A stretch of 41,051 nt of DNA from Methylobacter sp. (GCA_004299305.1 SCPZ01000004.1:1-41051); one strand, 5' to 3'. Positions 18,190 to 27,827 are shown, counted from the stretch's first letter. Numbers and translations are program-made. The notes: generated by a model not told the origin, from the sequence alone.

Positions 18190-18354
18190 TTACTGGCAGA
18201 GGACTGTGGATGCAAGGCTGAGCTGGCACGGCGCTTAGGCTGGAAAGCGCCGCAGGTTGACCGGCTGTTTGATTTAGGACACGCCTCCCAGCTCGATCAA
18301 TTGGAGGCGGCGGCCAAAGCATTGGGAAAACATATTGATGTGACGTTGGTTTGA
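18190..18354 (+). pseudogene. Remnant of a HicB-type antitoxin (C-terminal HTH part)
   Basis: The frame ending at 18354 reads AELARRLGWKAPQVDRLFDL followed by GHASQLDQLEAAAKALGKHI, which is the DNA-binding C-terminus of HicB antitoxins. Upstream the frame stays open back to a stop near 18105 but has no usable start and no HicB N-terminal fold. A separate short frame with a ribosome binding site at 18107 stops at 18181. No hicA toxin gene is adjacent. This looks like a decayed toxin-antitoxin locus. The rest of 18073-18430 holds nothing else I recognise. Confidence 0.7.
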
Positions 18355-18430
18355 GGATAACTGGGGGCAGAGTAAAAATTCAATTACGGTACGCACAGCG
18401 CACCCACCCTTATGGCTCATTCCTTAGTTA

Positions 18431-19111
18431 TCATTGGGGGCCAGTATTGACTTCCACAAAATCGCCATCGCGTGGTTGAAAAAACCGGGCATACTTTTTG
18501 TGGATGCTTGTTTTGCAATTTTCTTCTTCGACGTTGACCTCAACGCGAACATTGTTCCCGCCCTCACCGGAGATATGGAAACCCTTTATTGATGTTGCGG
18601 TATCATGAATGCGACTACCGCAAAAACCCGATTCTGGATCTTCGTTGACGAAAAGGAGTTCCTTGAAAATAAAAGATTGCCGTTTCTTTCCTGGTGCAAG
18701 ATACAAGACTAGATAGCCGTAATCCCAGTTGCCGTGTTGTAAATTTGAGCACTCGATCAATGCGTAGCGCTTTTGATGGGCCCCTATAAATTCTTGCTTG
18801 ATCGCAATATTCGGGCAATATTTTCCATCGACTAGCCCATACGAATCATTGCTTGCATCGTAGTAGTACAGCCCTTGGCCAATTTGTCCGGTATCTTCGA
18901 CTGTAACCAAGAATTCATCACGGTTCAGTTTGAAACAGTAACTGGGGGTTGTATTTTCTTTGCTTTTTGTGTAATACGCCTGTAGGCGCTGAAAATTTTT
19001 CGTTGCAAGTGCGGAGCTACAATCTCTAAATAAAGGCTCCGTAGCATACGTAATGCTTGGTGCAAGGCAAATGGCGGCAAAGCTGAGGAGCGTCAGAATA
19101 CGTGTAATCAT
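18431..19111 (-). CDS. Exported protein of unknown function (226 residues)
   Basis: A clear Sec signal peptide (MITRILTLLSFAAICLAPSI, then TYA before the cut near residue 23) leads a mature protein of about 200 residues with six cysteines, which suggests disulfides in the periplasm. The middle has several aromatic beta-like stretches (GLYYYDASNDSYGLVDG, WDYGYLVLYLAPG). I recognise no family. It starts 68 bases downstream of the large GGDEF-EAL gene on the same strand and may be co-transcribed with it. The ATG at 19111 is the start with the best signal peptide. Confidence 0.72.
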   Translation of the reverse strand: MITRILTLLSFAAICLAPSITYATEPLFRDCSSALATKNFQRLQAYYTKSKENTTPSYCFKLNRDEFLVTVEDTGQIGQGLYYYDASNDSYGLVDGKYCPNIAIKQEFIGAHQKRYALIECSNLQHGNWDYGYLVLYLAPGKKRQSFIFKELLFVNEDPESGFCGSRIHDTATSIKGFHISGEGGNNVRVEVNVEEENCKTSIHKKYARFFQPRDGDFVEVNTGPQ

Positions 19112-19179
19112 AGAATCGCCTTGATGTTGAGGGGCGGGCGGCTTCTCGCTCGTCCCTCTTGACCGTAAGGTTAGAGAAA

Positions 19180-22100
19180 CTATTGCGCATGGGAACGCTC
19201 AAGTAACAACCCAACAAACTCATCAGCCGGCACCGCTTTACTTGTGAGATAGCCCTGATAAATATTGCAGCCCTTATCCCGCAAGAATGCCAGTTGCTCG
19301 GCAGTCTCCACGCCTTCCGCCAGTACCTTAAAACCCAGCATGTGCCCTATGGCAATAATAGTGGCGGCAATTTCCATATCGTCTTGCTGATGAGGAATGT
19401 CATCAATAAAACTCTTGTCTATTTTCAATAAGTCCAAAGGAAAATGTTTAAGATAGGCTAGTGATGAATAACCGGTGCCGAAGTCATCAATAGCGAAACG
19501 CACCCCTTGCGCCCGTAAATCATTCAACAGCCCCATGACCTTACCCTGATTCTCCATCAGCCCGCTTTCGGTCATTTCCAGCTCCAGATGTTCCGCCGGA
19601 AAACCGGTTTCACTCAGCACTGTAGTCACCAGCGCACTTACATCGGATCGGCGGAATTGGTGAGCCGATACATTGACCGCTAACGTTAACGGCGGCAAAC
19701 CCGCATCCAGCCACTGTCTGCCTTGGCGACAGGTTTCCCGCAATACCCAGGCGCCAATCTCCAAAATCAGGCCGGTTTCTTCGGCAAGCGGAATAAAGTT
19801 GTTGGGCGGAATCAGCCCCTCGGTCGGATCGAGCCAGCGTACTAACGCTTCAGCACCAATGATGCGGCCCGTGACAATATCTACCTGGGGTTGGTAAAAC
19901 ACGCGCAATTCCTGCTGCTCAATGGCTTTGCGTAACCGGGCTTCCAGTGCGATGCGCTTGCGGGCCGCGAGAGTCAGGTCTTCGGAATAATAAGCAAAAC
20001 AACCGCGTCCTTCGTCTTTGGCTTTGTGCAGTGCAACATCGGCGTAATTTATCAATGTTTCAGGATTGTCGCCGTGTTGGGGATACAGGCTTATGCCAAT
20101 GCTGGCAGTAATGCGTATCTCATCGCCTTGGCTTAGATAAAAAGGCTTGCTTAAAATATCGATAATTTGTTCGGACACCCGTGCTGCATCTTCCGAGTGG
20201 GTAATGTCTTCCAGCAACATGATAAATTCATCGCCACCCAGGCGGGCAAGCAAGTCCACCTTACGCAATCTGGCAACTAAGTCCACTTTACGCAAGCGGG
20301 TGGCTATTCTGGTCGCGACTTGTTGCAGCAGCTCGTCACCGGCCAGATAGCCCAGGCTGTCATTAACCATTTTGAAGCGATCCAAATCCAGCATCATTAA
20401 TGCCAGTTGCTTACCGTCACGCCGCTCCACTTCGATGCTGTGCTTTAATCGTTCCAGCAGCAGACGGCGGTTGGGCAGTTTAGTCAGCGAGTCATAAAAA
20501 ACCAGGTCGTGAATGGTTTCTTCGGCTTTTTTGTGTTGAGAGATGTCGTCAAAAGTCGCAACATAATTGACCGCATTGCCTTCAGCATCGTTCACAGCGG
20601 TAATGGTAATTCGTTCGGGATAGACATCGCCGCTTTTGCGTCGATTCCAAATTTCCGATTGCCAATACCCGTCACGCGCTAAATCTTCCCACATGGTTTG
20701 GTAAAACTGCGCATCCTGATGGCCGGATTTGAGCAATGCAGGCGTTTGGCCGATGGCTTCTTCGGCGCTGTAACCGGTGACTCGGGTAAATGCCCGGTTA
20801 ACCTTGATGATAACCTGGTTGGCATCGGTGATAATCATAGCGTCCTGCGTCTCGAAGGCGATAGCTGCAATACGAAGGTCGGCTTCGGTTTGTTTACGCT
20901 CGGTGATGTCGCGGATGATGGCTGTTACAAACCAGCTTTCGGAAGCCTGCCACTTTGCCAGCGAAAGCTCCAGCGGAAATTCGCTCCCGTCCCTGCGCAG
21001 TCCCGCGAGCTCAATGGTTTTGTCGTTAATATGCGATACGCCGCCGGATAACACTTGGTTCATGCCTGCAAGGTGCCGGTCACGGTAGCGTTGAGGCATC
21101 AGCATGGTCAACGGCTGACCGCTAGCCTCTGTTTCCGAATAGCCGAAAATAGTCTCGGCTCCCCGATTCCAGCCGACAATATTTCCTGAATTATCCGTAG
21201 TGATAATCGCGTCATTGGCGGAATAGGTCACCGCCTTGTAACGCGCTTCACGCTCCAGTAACTTTAGCTCAGCTTTCTTGCGCTCATTGATGTCGTATAA
21301 CACCACCAGATGAACGCCTCCCAATGATTGTTGGATGGTCGAGGCATTCGCCAACACGGTTTTAGTCGATCCGCTATGACAGCGTATATTGAGTTCTACA
21401 GGATTAAATGGACTATCGTTATGCAACAATGTTTCGAGCGCTGTTTGCCAAGTAGTCGCCAGCCATTCCCGGTATTTGGGGTCCGGGCTAGCCTTTGCCC
21501 ACCAATCAGCCAAGGTTGGAATGTCTTCTAAGGTATAGCCGAAGGTTTGAATAAACGCAGGATTTAGGAAGGTGATGTTTTGCTGGTCATCGTTTAACAC
21601 CATTGGAACCGGGGAGGCGTCAATGATTGAGCGCAGTCTTGTTTCGCTGGCTTTGCCTTCAAGGCAAGCGGCGAGCAGGGTATTAAAGCCTTCGGCCATT
21701 TCGTTGAAACTGTCGCCGACCTGGCGAAGCTCGTCACAGGTGTCCAGATTAATACGTTCGCGCATATCGCCGTCGGCAAACACGCGCGCTGACCGGGCAA
21801 GCGCCTGAATATTGCCGATCATCGCGTAATAAATGCCTATCAAAAAATAGTGAACTATCAGTAACAACAGGATCGCGATGCCGACACTAGCGTGCAGTTT
21901 ATTTTTTGTGCGTTGAATGCGCGCAGTAATCAGTGCTTCGGTTTTTGGCAGCAGGGTCAGCTCCATTTGCTGATAACCTTTGTCAATAGCCATTGTAGTC
22001 ATTATAAAAAAGTCTTCAGCAGGCGTGGCAAAATGCTCGGTGACAATATCCGTCTGTACAAGATTGACAATCCGGTGCGACGAATCGGATATGTCTTTGT

Positions 22101-22851
22101 TCGCAGCCAGCAACGGGCCTTGTATTTCAGGATTGAATTGACCGGTCTTTTCAAGGTTGATGTTAAGCAATTTAAGCGCATGACGGAGTTCGGCAATCAG
22201 GGCAATCATCTCGGCTTTTTGGTAGTCCAGAATTTGCTTGTTGGTCAAAATGCCGGTGCCATTGGTGCGCATCTGCCCGAGCCGCTCAAGCACCAAAGGC
22301 AGTTTGTTGATAGTCGTATCGATCAGGTAGAAGGTATCAATATCCGGGTCAAAGGTCAGTGCATAGTCATCGGCGACACGTACTTCAAATTCCAGAACTC
22401 GCTCGATCAACTCGGTATGCGCGATGAAATCTTTGCTCGCCGTCCAGTTAGGCCAATCGTTTTGTAAACTATTCCAATCGCTTTTAATGCGCGCCCAGTC
22501 TTTGCTCAAAATTAAATCGGCAGACAGGCGCTGTTCTATCAAGTCAAAAGCTTTGTGCATTTCAGCTTCTTTGGCGTCACGCTGAATGCGCATCGTTGCA
22601 TTGCTGCCGAGAGCCCATGCCGACAGTCCACGGTGCTGCTGTATCAATTGTACGGTTCTGGAAATGGGTTTGACTAACTCAATGCCTTCCAGTTGCCGTT
22701 GCGAGGTGCGGGCAATCTGGTCAAGGCTCAGATAAAGGCTGTACGCTACCACGGTAATCGCGACTAGGTAAATTAACCCTAGCACCATGAATTTCCTGGT
22801 GTAATTCAGCCTGTTCATCAAGGTAATAGCGGGGGAAAACAGTTTATTCAT
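19180..22851 (-). CDS. Membrane sensor with HAMP, three PAS, GGDEF and EAL domains (cyclic-di-GMP turnover)
   Basis: The 1223-residue inner-membrane protein has a first span at about 21-41, a 280-residue mostly helical periplasmic sensor, a second span at about 322-345, HAMP (about 345-390) and PAS domains near 404-525, 535-650 and 655-775. A GGDEF domain (about 778-945) and an EAL domain (about 965-1215) follow. The cyclase motif is intact (GGDEF at 872-876) and the EAL motif is E1001-A-L in GAEALVRW, with later DDFGTGYSS, so both activities are possible. A nine-residue segment (RLRKVDLVA / RLRKVDLLA) is duplicated in tandem just before GGDEF. The signal sensed is unknown. Confidence 0.93.
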   Translation of the reverse strand: MNKLFSPAITLMNRLNYTRKFMVLGLIYLVAITVVAYSLYLSLDQIARTSQRQLEGIELVKPISRTVQLIQQHRGLSAWALGSNATMRIQRDAKEAEMHKAFDLIEQRLSADLILSKDWARIKSDWNSLQNDWPNWTASKDFIAHTELIERVLEFEVRVADDYALTFDPDIDTFYLIDTTINKLPLVLERLGQMRTNGTGILTNKQILDYQKAEMIALIAELRHALKLLNINLEKTGQFNPEIQGPLLAANKDISDSSHRIVNLVQTDIVTEHFATPAEDFFIMTTMAIDKGYQQMELTLLPKTEALITARIQRTKNKLHASVGIAILLLLIVHYFLIGIYYAMIGNIQALARSARVFADGDMRERINLDTCDELRQVGDSFNEMAEGFNTLLAACLEGKASETRLRSIIDASPVPMVLNDDQQNITFLNPAFIQTFGYTLEDIPTLADWWAKASPDPKYREWLATTWQTALETLLHNDSPFNPVELNIRCHSGSTKTVLANASTIQQSLGGVHLVVLYDINERKKAELKLLEREARYKAVTYSANDAIITTDNSGNIVGWNRGAETIFGYSETEASGQPLTMLMPQRYRDRHLAGMNQVLSGGVSHINDKTIELAGLRRDGSEFPLELSLAKWQASESWFVTAIIRDITERKQTEADLRIAAIAFETQDAMIITDANQVIIKVNRAFTRVTGYSAEEAIGQTPALLKSGHQDAQFYQTMWEDLARDGYWQSEIWNRRKSGDVYPERITITAVNDAEGNAVNYVATFDDISQHKKAEETIHDLVFYDSLTKLPNRRLLLERLKHSIEVERRDGKQLALMMLDLDRFKMVNDSLGYLAGDELLQQVATRIATRLRKVDLVARLRKVDLLARLGGDEFIMLLEDITHSEDAARVSEQIIDILSKPFYLSQGDEIRITASIGISLYPQHGDNPETLINYADVALHKAKDEGRGCFAYYSEDLTLAARKRIALEARLRKAIEQQELRVFYQPQVDIVTGRIIGAEALVRWLDPTEGLIPPNNFIPLAEETGLILEIGAWVLRETCRQGRQWLDAGLPPLTLAVNVSAHQFRRSDVSALVTTVLSETGFPAEHLELEMTESGLMENQGKVMGLLNDLRAQGVRFAIDDFGTGYSSLAYLKHFPLDLLKIDKSFIDDIPHQQDDMEIAATIIAIGHMLGFKVLAEGVETAEQLAFLRDKGCNIYQGYLTSKAVPADEFVGLLLERSHAQ
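20245..20298 (-). repeat. Tandem 27-base duplication inside the GGDEF-EAL gene
   Basis: Two adjacent 27-base units match at 22 positions by my count and encode RLRKVDLVA and RLRKVDLLA. Both end immediately before RLGGDEF. The divergence between units shows it is not a fresh duplication. Confidence 0.85.
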
Positions 22852-23016
22852 TCTTTATTTCCTTAACTTACAGCGCCTGAATATAATGTGCGCATCAGTA
22901 ACCATTCATCATGAGCGATGCGCTTTGTGCCTCAGCGCATTCTACGATCCTGTTTTGAATTTGATACGATGGGCAAATATTTTTACTGCCTGCGTAGGCA
23001 GCTAAAAAGGTATATT

Positions 23017-23616
23017 CTAACTGAAGTTATTAGTTGTCTCCAGCATAGATAACTCGGTCATGGTATTAATATTGATGAATATTTCCGGTTCGTCACTAAA
23101 GTCCACCGTTACAAAATCCTGTTGCGCCAGCCAATCCGCGACTTTACGTTGTCCATCGGCTAAATATTCTTGCAGGCTGGTTTGCAAGGTAGTTTTTATC
23201 GCCAAAAAAACCGGGTGCAACCTTATGCCGTCAAAGGCGACTGCAACACCTGCATTATTTTCAGCGCGGGATAATAATAACTTCCGCAGATGTTCGGTTT
23301 TAATGAACGGCGAGTCGCAAGGTATGACTATCAAGACATCGGCATCGGCATGAATCATGGCACTTAATATACCGGCCAAAGGGCCGTCAAAACTATCGGA
23401 CTGGTCGCTAATAACCGGCCATCCGAATTGCCGGTATAGATCAATGTTCCGATTGGCATTAATGAACACACAATCCACAATAGGGGCTAGCGCAGCTATA
23501 GCATAACTGATCATCGGGCGGCCCCTGAAACTGACTAAGCCTTTATCTTGATTATTCATGCGCATGGCGCGGCCACCGGCAAGAATAACGCCTGCTGCTT
23601 TTGTTTGACTATTCAT
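23017..23616 (-). CDS. mobA: Molybdenum cofactor guanylyltransferase
   Basis: MobA transfers GMP from GTP to molybdopterin to make the guanine dinucleotide form of the cofactor, in the cytoplasm. The 199-residue protein has the nucleotidyltransferase signature LAGGRAMRM (12-20) with K25 in NQDKGL. D71 lies in ISDQSDSFDGPLAG and D101 in IPCDSPF, the expected metal aspartate. The ATG at 23616 is followed by standard family sequence. No other moco genes are adjacent. It probably serves bis-MGD enzymes such as formate dehydrogenase or nitrate reductase, which lie elsewhere. Confidence 0.93.
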   Translation of the reverse strand: MNSQTKAAGVILAGGRAMRMNNQDKGLVSFRGRPMISYAIAALAPIVDCVFINANRNIDLYRQFGWPVISDQSDSFDGPLAGILSAMIHADADVLIVIPCDSPFIKTEHLRKLLLSRAENNAGVAVAFDGIRLHPVFLAIKTTLQTSLQEYLADGQRKVADWLAQQDFVTVDFSDEPEIFININTMTELSMLETTNNFS

Positions 23617-23725
23617 TCACTAAGTCTTGTTTACTCAAGGATCATGCCGTTCCAGCCCAATATTTACGGATGCCTGGAATGGAGGGTATATTTATTCTTG
23701 GCAATCGCCTAAGCTGCCAAAATTT

Positions 23726-23753
23726 GGGCTCCCAACCTGGAGCTTGGGAGCCC
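23726..23753. repeat. Palindrome of the TCCCAA/TTGGGA type (family C)
   Basis: A perfect ten-base stem GGGCTCCCAA / TTGGGAGCCC has an eight-base loop. It shares its core with the palindrome inside fadE at 36178-36199. No T tract follows on either side, so it does not read as a simple terminator. It lies in the 245-base gap between mobA and the 183-residue gene. Confidence 0.75.
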
Positions 23754-23822
23754 GTAAAATAGCAAAGGCAAGTGGCAACGCTGCTAAATAAGGAATGTGC
23801 AGGAAATAACTTCGACCACTAG

Positions 23823-23844
23823 CCCCTCTCCTGCTGGAGAGGGG
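23823..23844. repeat. Palindrome CCCCTCTCC-n4-GGAGAGGGG (family D)
   Basis: A nine-base perfect stem with a four-base loop, flanked by GTGAGGAG. The same stem type occurs at 37127-37147. It lies 18 bases past the stop of the 183-residue gene on the minus strand and could also act as a transcript end structure. Confidence 0.8.
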
Positions 23845-23861
23845 TGAGGAGAATAAAATGC

Positions 23862-24413
23862 CTAAGTTATTTCATGCTCGTTCCTAAGCGGCGACAGGGA
23901 AGAAATTTTCTGCTCAACACCGATGATGGCTTTATTCAAAATGCCGAGATTTTTTTCTTCGATGATTTGCATACCCATTACATAAAAAATAGGCATCCAT
24001 AGCGGATTAATCAACAGTCCGCCCAGCGCACTTTTCCATGTTCGCTTCAGGTTTTTTAAAGGATTAAACGACTCCGCCAAGGAATGCATAGGATAGTCGG
24101 TAAAAACAGCGGCAATTGGATGCAAAATATTTTTGTCATGCCCGTCAAGCTGCGCCATGGATTCCAAAAGTTTTCGTTCCATATTGTGATAATTCTTTCG
24201 TGCAAAGCCCGCAGAAATAGCAAAGGTAAGTGCGACCAGGGGCAAAAGAATGTTCGGCGGCGCCACCGGTGCGAAAGTGGAAGACAGCATGACTACGCAA
24301 AAGCCCAGCATCAAAGCGTCTTCTCCCCGCTCCACATCGCGATCGATACCCTTGATAATGGCTGAAACAGCATTGCTGCCCTGGTTTCTTAAATAATCTT
24401 TTTCTTGTGCCAT
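23862..24413 (-). CDS. Membrane protein of unknown function (183 residues)
   Basis: Two hydrophobic stretches near residues 33-70 (ALMLGFCVVMLSSTFAP and ILLPLVALTFAISAGFA) suggest a membrane hairpin. A third, weaker one is near 133-148 (LINPLWMPIFYVMGM). The N-terminus is polar and charged (GIDRDVERGED). An AAGGAGAATAATC ribosome binding site precedes the ATG at 24413. It follows the LTA-synthase-like gene on the same strand, separated by 174 bases with an eight-base stem hairpin (24447-24470). I do not recognise the family. Confidence 0.75.
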   Translation of the reverse strand: MAQEKDYLRNQGSNAVSAIIKGIDRDVERGEDALMLGFCVVMLSSTFAPVAPPNILLPLVALTFAISAGFARKNYHNMERKLLESMAQLDGHDKNILHPIAAVFTDYPMHSLAESFNPLKNLKRTWKSALGGLLINPLWMPIFYVMGMQIIEEKNLGILNKAIIGVEQKISSLSPLRNEHEIT

Positions 24414-24446
24414 GATTATTCTCCTTATGTTTCAATCCACACCCGC

Positions 24447-24470
24447 CGACGGATAGAGGTCGGCGGATTA
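24447..24470. repeat. Hairpin in the leader of the 183-residue gene
   Basis: CCGCCGAC and GTCGGCGG pair perfectly across an eight-base loop. No T tract follows on the minus strand, so a leader structure fits better than a terminator. Confidence 0.6.
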
Positions 24471-24587
24471 TTCCTCCTCATGAACGAGGGGGGTGGAAGA
24501 AGCATAACGATGCCGGTACATCATTGTCAAACCCAGATAATTCCCTTAAATATCATAGGTATCTACAATAAGCCCCCGGCCCTTTTG

Positions 24588-26501
24588 TTATTGATACCGA
24601 CTCAAGCGATGCGACCAAATATAATCCGCCGACTGGTAATAAGCCATGTTTTCCGTGACCAGCGGGACGGCTTCATTCATATCCAACTGTTTATGAGCAC
24701 CTAAAGGATCGTCAATCACATCGACTTTTTGTTGGGGCGACAAGTACACCAGCTTATTGTCTTTAAATAAGCCCAGTTTCTGGTAATTACTGACCAATGC
24801 CCGACCCTCATCTTTGTGCATCTGCATAATATCCCGTCCATAAAATTGGCTTTCATAGCTGATATTTAAAAATCCAAGCACGGTTGGTGCGACGTCAATC
24901 TGGCTGGAGACGATGTCGTTTTTCATAGCCGGTACATGTTTAGGGGCATAGATAAACAAGGGGATATGGTATTTGTCGACCGGTAGTTCGGTTTTGCGGG
25001 CGCTGCCGGCGCAGTGGTCTGCAACCATGACGAACACGGTGTTATCAAACCAGGGTTTGGTTTTGGCCTGCTCAATAAATTGGTGTATCGCGAAATCGGT
25101 ATATTTAACTGCGCCTTGCCTTCCGCTGCCGGAGGGAAGGTCGATTTTTCCTTCAGGGTAGGTGTAAGGACGATGATTGCTGGTGGTCATGATTTGAAAG
25201 AAGAACGGCTTGTTGCTTGCAAAATCCTTATCGGCTTCTTTTAGAGTACGGTTAAAAATGATGTCGTCCGAAACGCCCCAGGCGTTGGAGAATGTCATTT
25301 CTTCTTGGGTAAAGTCGGTTTGATCAACGATGCGGTAACCATTGCCGGAGTAAAACGCATTCATATTGTCAAAATAACCCCGGCCGCCGTATAAAAACGC
25401 GGTATCGTAACCCTTTTGCTGCAAGACCCGGCCAAAGCTGAATAATTTGCCGTTGTCAGGCCGCTTGACGATGGCTTGTCCGGGGGTGGGCGGAATCGAT
25501 AAGGTTAAGGATTCAAGTCCCCTGATGGTGCGGGTGCCGGTCGCGTAGAAATTGGTAAACAATAAACCTTGTTTAAACCATTCATCCATAAACGGCGTGA
25601 TATTCTCCTTGCTGCCGAAGGCGGTTAAATATTCGGCGCTTAAGCTCTCGACGGTAATTAAAACAATATTCAGGCGTTTTTCTTCGCCCGCCGGTTTAAT
25701 CATGCGTTTTATGTTATATAAATTTTCGGCTGCACCTTCGGCACCCACTTGCTTTTTGATGACGCCGGATAGTTGTTGGTCGTCGCCTACTTTGTAGAAG
25801 TGCCGATAATCCAGCTCATTATTTCTAAATGCCGAAAAAAATTGATAAGGGCCGTTGGCGGCCAGTTCATTAAGATAAGTATTGGCTGAGAATTGATACC
25901 ATGTCGACCCTACGGCTGCGTAACTTATTACCGGCAATAGCAGTAAAGCCCCGGTAATTTTTAACCGGGATAAAAACGATTCATCGGCCTTGAATGTCTG
26001 TGCCAGCGCTTTTCTTACCAACAAAAAACAAATCACGGTAATAACCAAAATACCCGACATTAACCAGCCTAAAGGATAGGATTCAACAATATTGCTGACG
26101 ACTTCATGGGTATAAATCAGGTAATCAACGGCAATAAAATTAAACCTGACCCCGAATTCATCCCAGAATGTCCATTCCGATAATTCAATAAAAAACAGGC
26201 TGTATAAACAGATAATAAATACGCTAATGCCAATTATTTTATGGACTTTACTTTGATAAACGCGATTGGGCAGGACCAGTAAATACAGGACGAAGGGAAT
26301 TAACAGGTAACTGAAAAAAGCCAAGTCATGAACCATCCCTATAAGGAAAGCCAGCGCTATCTGGTAGATGGGGGTGTCGATGTCGGCCAGTTGTTTGATC
26401 AGCAAGGCTACTCTAAGCAATGCAAAAGTACTTAAATTAATCAATAAAAACAGTAACACAATAGTGAACCGTGATTTTGAAAATAATGCGTTTACGCTCA
26501 T
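24588..26501 (-). CDS. LTA synthase family sulfatase / phosphoglycerol transferase-like protein
   Basis: The 637-residue protein has about five N-terminal membrane segments (about 13-200) followed by a periplasmic sulfatase-fold domain. Metal and catalytic residues of the LtaS/OpgB-type family are visible: E285 in VLITVESLS, the nucleophile candidate T325 in TGTRTIRGLE, and the aspartate-histidine pair in MVADHCAG. Family members transfer phosphoglycerol to lipoteichoic acid or periplasmic glucans, or phosphoethanolamine to lipids. Gram-negative relatives of this subtype are mostly uncharacterised, so I leave the substrate open. The ATG at 26501 opens a normal membrane N-terminus. The next gene upstream (27060-27827) is on the same strand but 558 bases away. 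Confidence 0.88.
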   Translation of the reverse strand: MSVNALFSKSRFTIVLLFLLINLSTFALLRVALLIKQLADIDTPIYQIALAFLIGMVHDLAFFSYLLIPFVLYLLVLPNRVYQSKVHKIIGISVFIICLYSLFFIELSEWTFWDEFGVRFNFIAVDYLIYTHEVVSNIVESYPLGWLMSGILVITVICFLLVRKALAQTFKADESFLSRLKITGALLLLPVISYAAVGSTWYQFSANTYLNELAANGPYQFFSAFRNNELDYRHFYKVGDDQQLSGVIKKQVGAEGAAENLYNIKRMIKPAGEEKRLNIVLITVESLSAEYLTAFGSKENITPFMDEWFKQGLLFTNFYATGTRTIRGLESLTLSIPPTPGQAIVKRPDNGKLFSFGRVLQQKGYDTAFLYGGRGYFDNMNAFYSGNGYRIVDQTDFTQEEMTFSNAWGVSDDIIFNRTLKEADKDFASNKPFFFQIMTTSNHRPYTYPEGKIDLPSGSGRQGAVKYTDFAIHQFIEQAKTKPWFDNTVFVMVADHCAGSARKTELPVDKYHIPLFIYAPKHVPAMKNDIVSSQIDVAPTVLGFLNISYESQFYGRDIMQMHKDEGRALVSNYQKLGLFKDNKLVYLSPQQKVDVIDDPLGAHKQLDMNEAVPLVTENMAYYQSADYIWSHRLSRYQ

Positions 26502-27059
26502 TTGAGTCGCTTCCTGAAAGATAAAATGAATAAAACTACTGGGGGAAACCGGTATGTGGTCGGCGAAAATATATCATGAATTAAAAAATGCGTGCCGCGC
26601 ACTTTGCTGGGAGCATGGGCGAGATAGATAGCGTATTGCTTTTTAACAGCGCAATGACAGTCGGTTGGTTGAGGTTGGCGACCGGTAAAAAACGGCTCGC
26701 GGCGATAGCGATGAAAAACGGAGTCCGCGCGGTGTTAGGCCGACAGACAGATCAATATAGCGGTTGCAGCAGGTAGGGCAAATAGAATAGAGTCTGTCAG
26801 CATGGTGAAAATATTGACTGATCCATAAATCCGGTCGGGCAGACTTCAAGCATAAAAACAAGAGAAAAGGCATTGCAAAATGAAATTTGATATATTCCAG
26901 TTTGATTTGAGTCGGCAAGGGGTGTTTCCTTAATTAACGGGATTGCGTGACGTTGGCTTTATTTTACACCAGTGCCGCTTAATTGTTCAGGTCTAAAAAA
27001 TACATGACTGTAAATCGGCTTCAATTCCGCCGGTCACATTTCTTACGGATAATAGGATT
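26502..27059. other. 558-base gap, no supportable gene
   Basis: Open frames exist on both strands (26588-26776 plus, 26643-26918 minus, a 22-codon hydrophobic frame at 26735-26803 minus), but none has a ribosome binding site or a recognisable signature. Minus-strand frames between about 26580 and 26740 look mildly protein-like without a start, so a decayed gene is possible. The stretch presumably holds the promoter of the sulfatase gene and the transcript end of cysE. Confidence 0.4.
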
Positions 27060-27827
27060 TCACTGTTCATCTTTCTCATACCCATCTTCAATCTCACAGC
27101 CGTCTAATTTAGAGATAGGGGATTCTGTGTATTTGATACCGGCATCATTGAGCGCTTTTTGCAGGGTTTCTATCTGCCTGTCCATCGCATGGATATGATC
27201 CAGCATGTGATTAATCGCGTAGGCTATCGGATCCGGCAGATCGGTTGTTGCACCGTAGGCATGAAAACCCATTTTATAGGCAATCTTGTCACGTTCGGCT
27301 GTTGCGGCCTTGCTTTTGGGGTCGACGATATGAGCGGGAATGCCAACCACGGTTGCATCCGCAGGCACCGGTTTTAAGACTACCGAGTTTGAACCTACCC
27401 GCGCGTTTTCACCTATATCAATCGGGCCTAAAACTTTCGCCCCTGCGCCTACCACCACGCCGTTATGCAGGGTCGGATGGCGCTTGCCCTTATCCCAGCT
27501 GGTTCCGCCCAAGGTCACGCCATGATACAAGGTGCAATCGTCGCCGATAACGGCGGTTTCGCCGATGACCACGCCCATGCCGTGATCGATAAAAAAACGC
27601 CTGCCTATAACAGCGCCCGGATGGATTTCAATCCCGGTCAGCCAGCGGCCAATATGGGCAATAAACCGGGCAGGCCATCTAAATCCTGCCAGCCAGAAAA
27701 AATGGCTGATTCGATGAATTAAAACAGCATGGAATCCGGGGTAGGTGGTAATCACTTCAAAGACTGATTGCGCCGCCGGATCTCGGTCAAAGACGCAGGC
27801 AATGTCTTCTTTTATTCGGTTAAACAT
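27060..27827 (-). CDS. cysE: Serine O-acetyltransferase
   Basis: CysE acetylates serine with acetyl-CoA to make O-acetylserine, the first step of cysteine synthesis. The 255-residue protein is of the short EpsC-like type. After the helical N-terminus ([23 protein letters not shown]) come left-handed beta-helix turns: [25 protein letters not shown] and [16 protein letters not shown]67 and H82 stand where the catalytic acid and histidine are expected. The charged C-terminal tail (about 205-255) is longer than needed for the fold. Its start overlaps the end of trmJ by eight bases, so the pair is translationally coupled. Confidence 0.95.
   Translation of the reverse strand: MFNRIKEDIACVFDRDPAAQSVFEVITTYPGFHAVLIHRISHFFWLAGFRWPARFIAHIGRWLTGIEIHPGAVIGRRFFIDHGMGVVIGETAVIGDDCTLYHGVTLGGTSWDKGKRHPTLHNGVVVGAGAKVLGPIDIGENARVGSNSVVLKPVPADATVVGIPAHIVDPKSKAATAERDKIAYKMGFHAYGATTDLPDPIAYAINHMLDHIHAMDRQIETLQKALNDAGIKYTESPISKLDGCEIEDGYEKDEQ

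Noticed and set aside
22986-23001. Hairpin CTGCCT-gcgt-AGGCAG after mobA as a terminator
   Set aside because: The stem is only six bases and no T tract follows on either strand.
26588-26918. Open frames on both strands in the 558-base gap, including a 22-codon hydrophobic frame at 26735-26803
   Set aside because: None has a ribosome binding site or a recognisable family; codon use does not clearly favour either strand.
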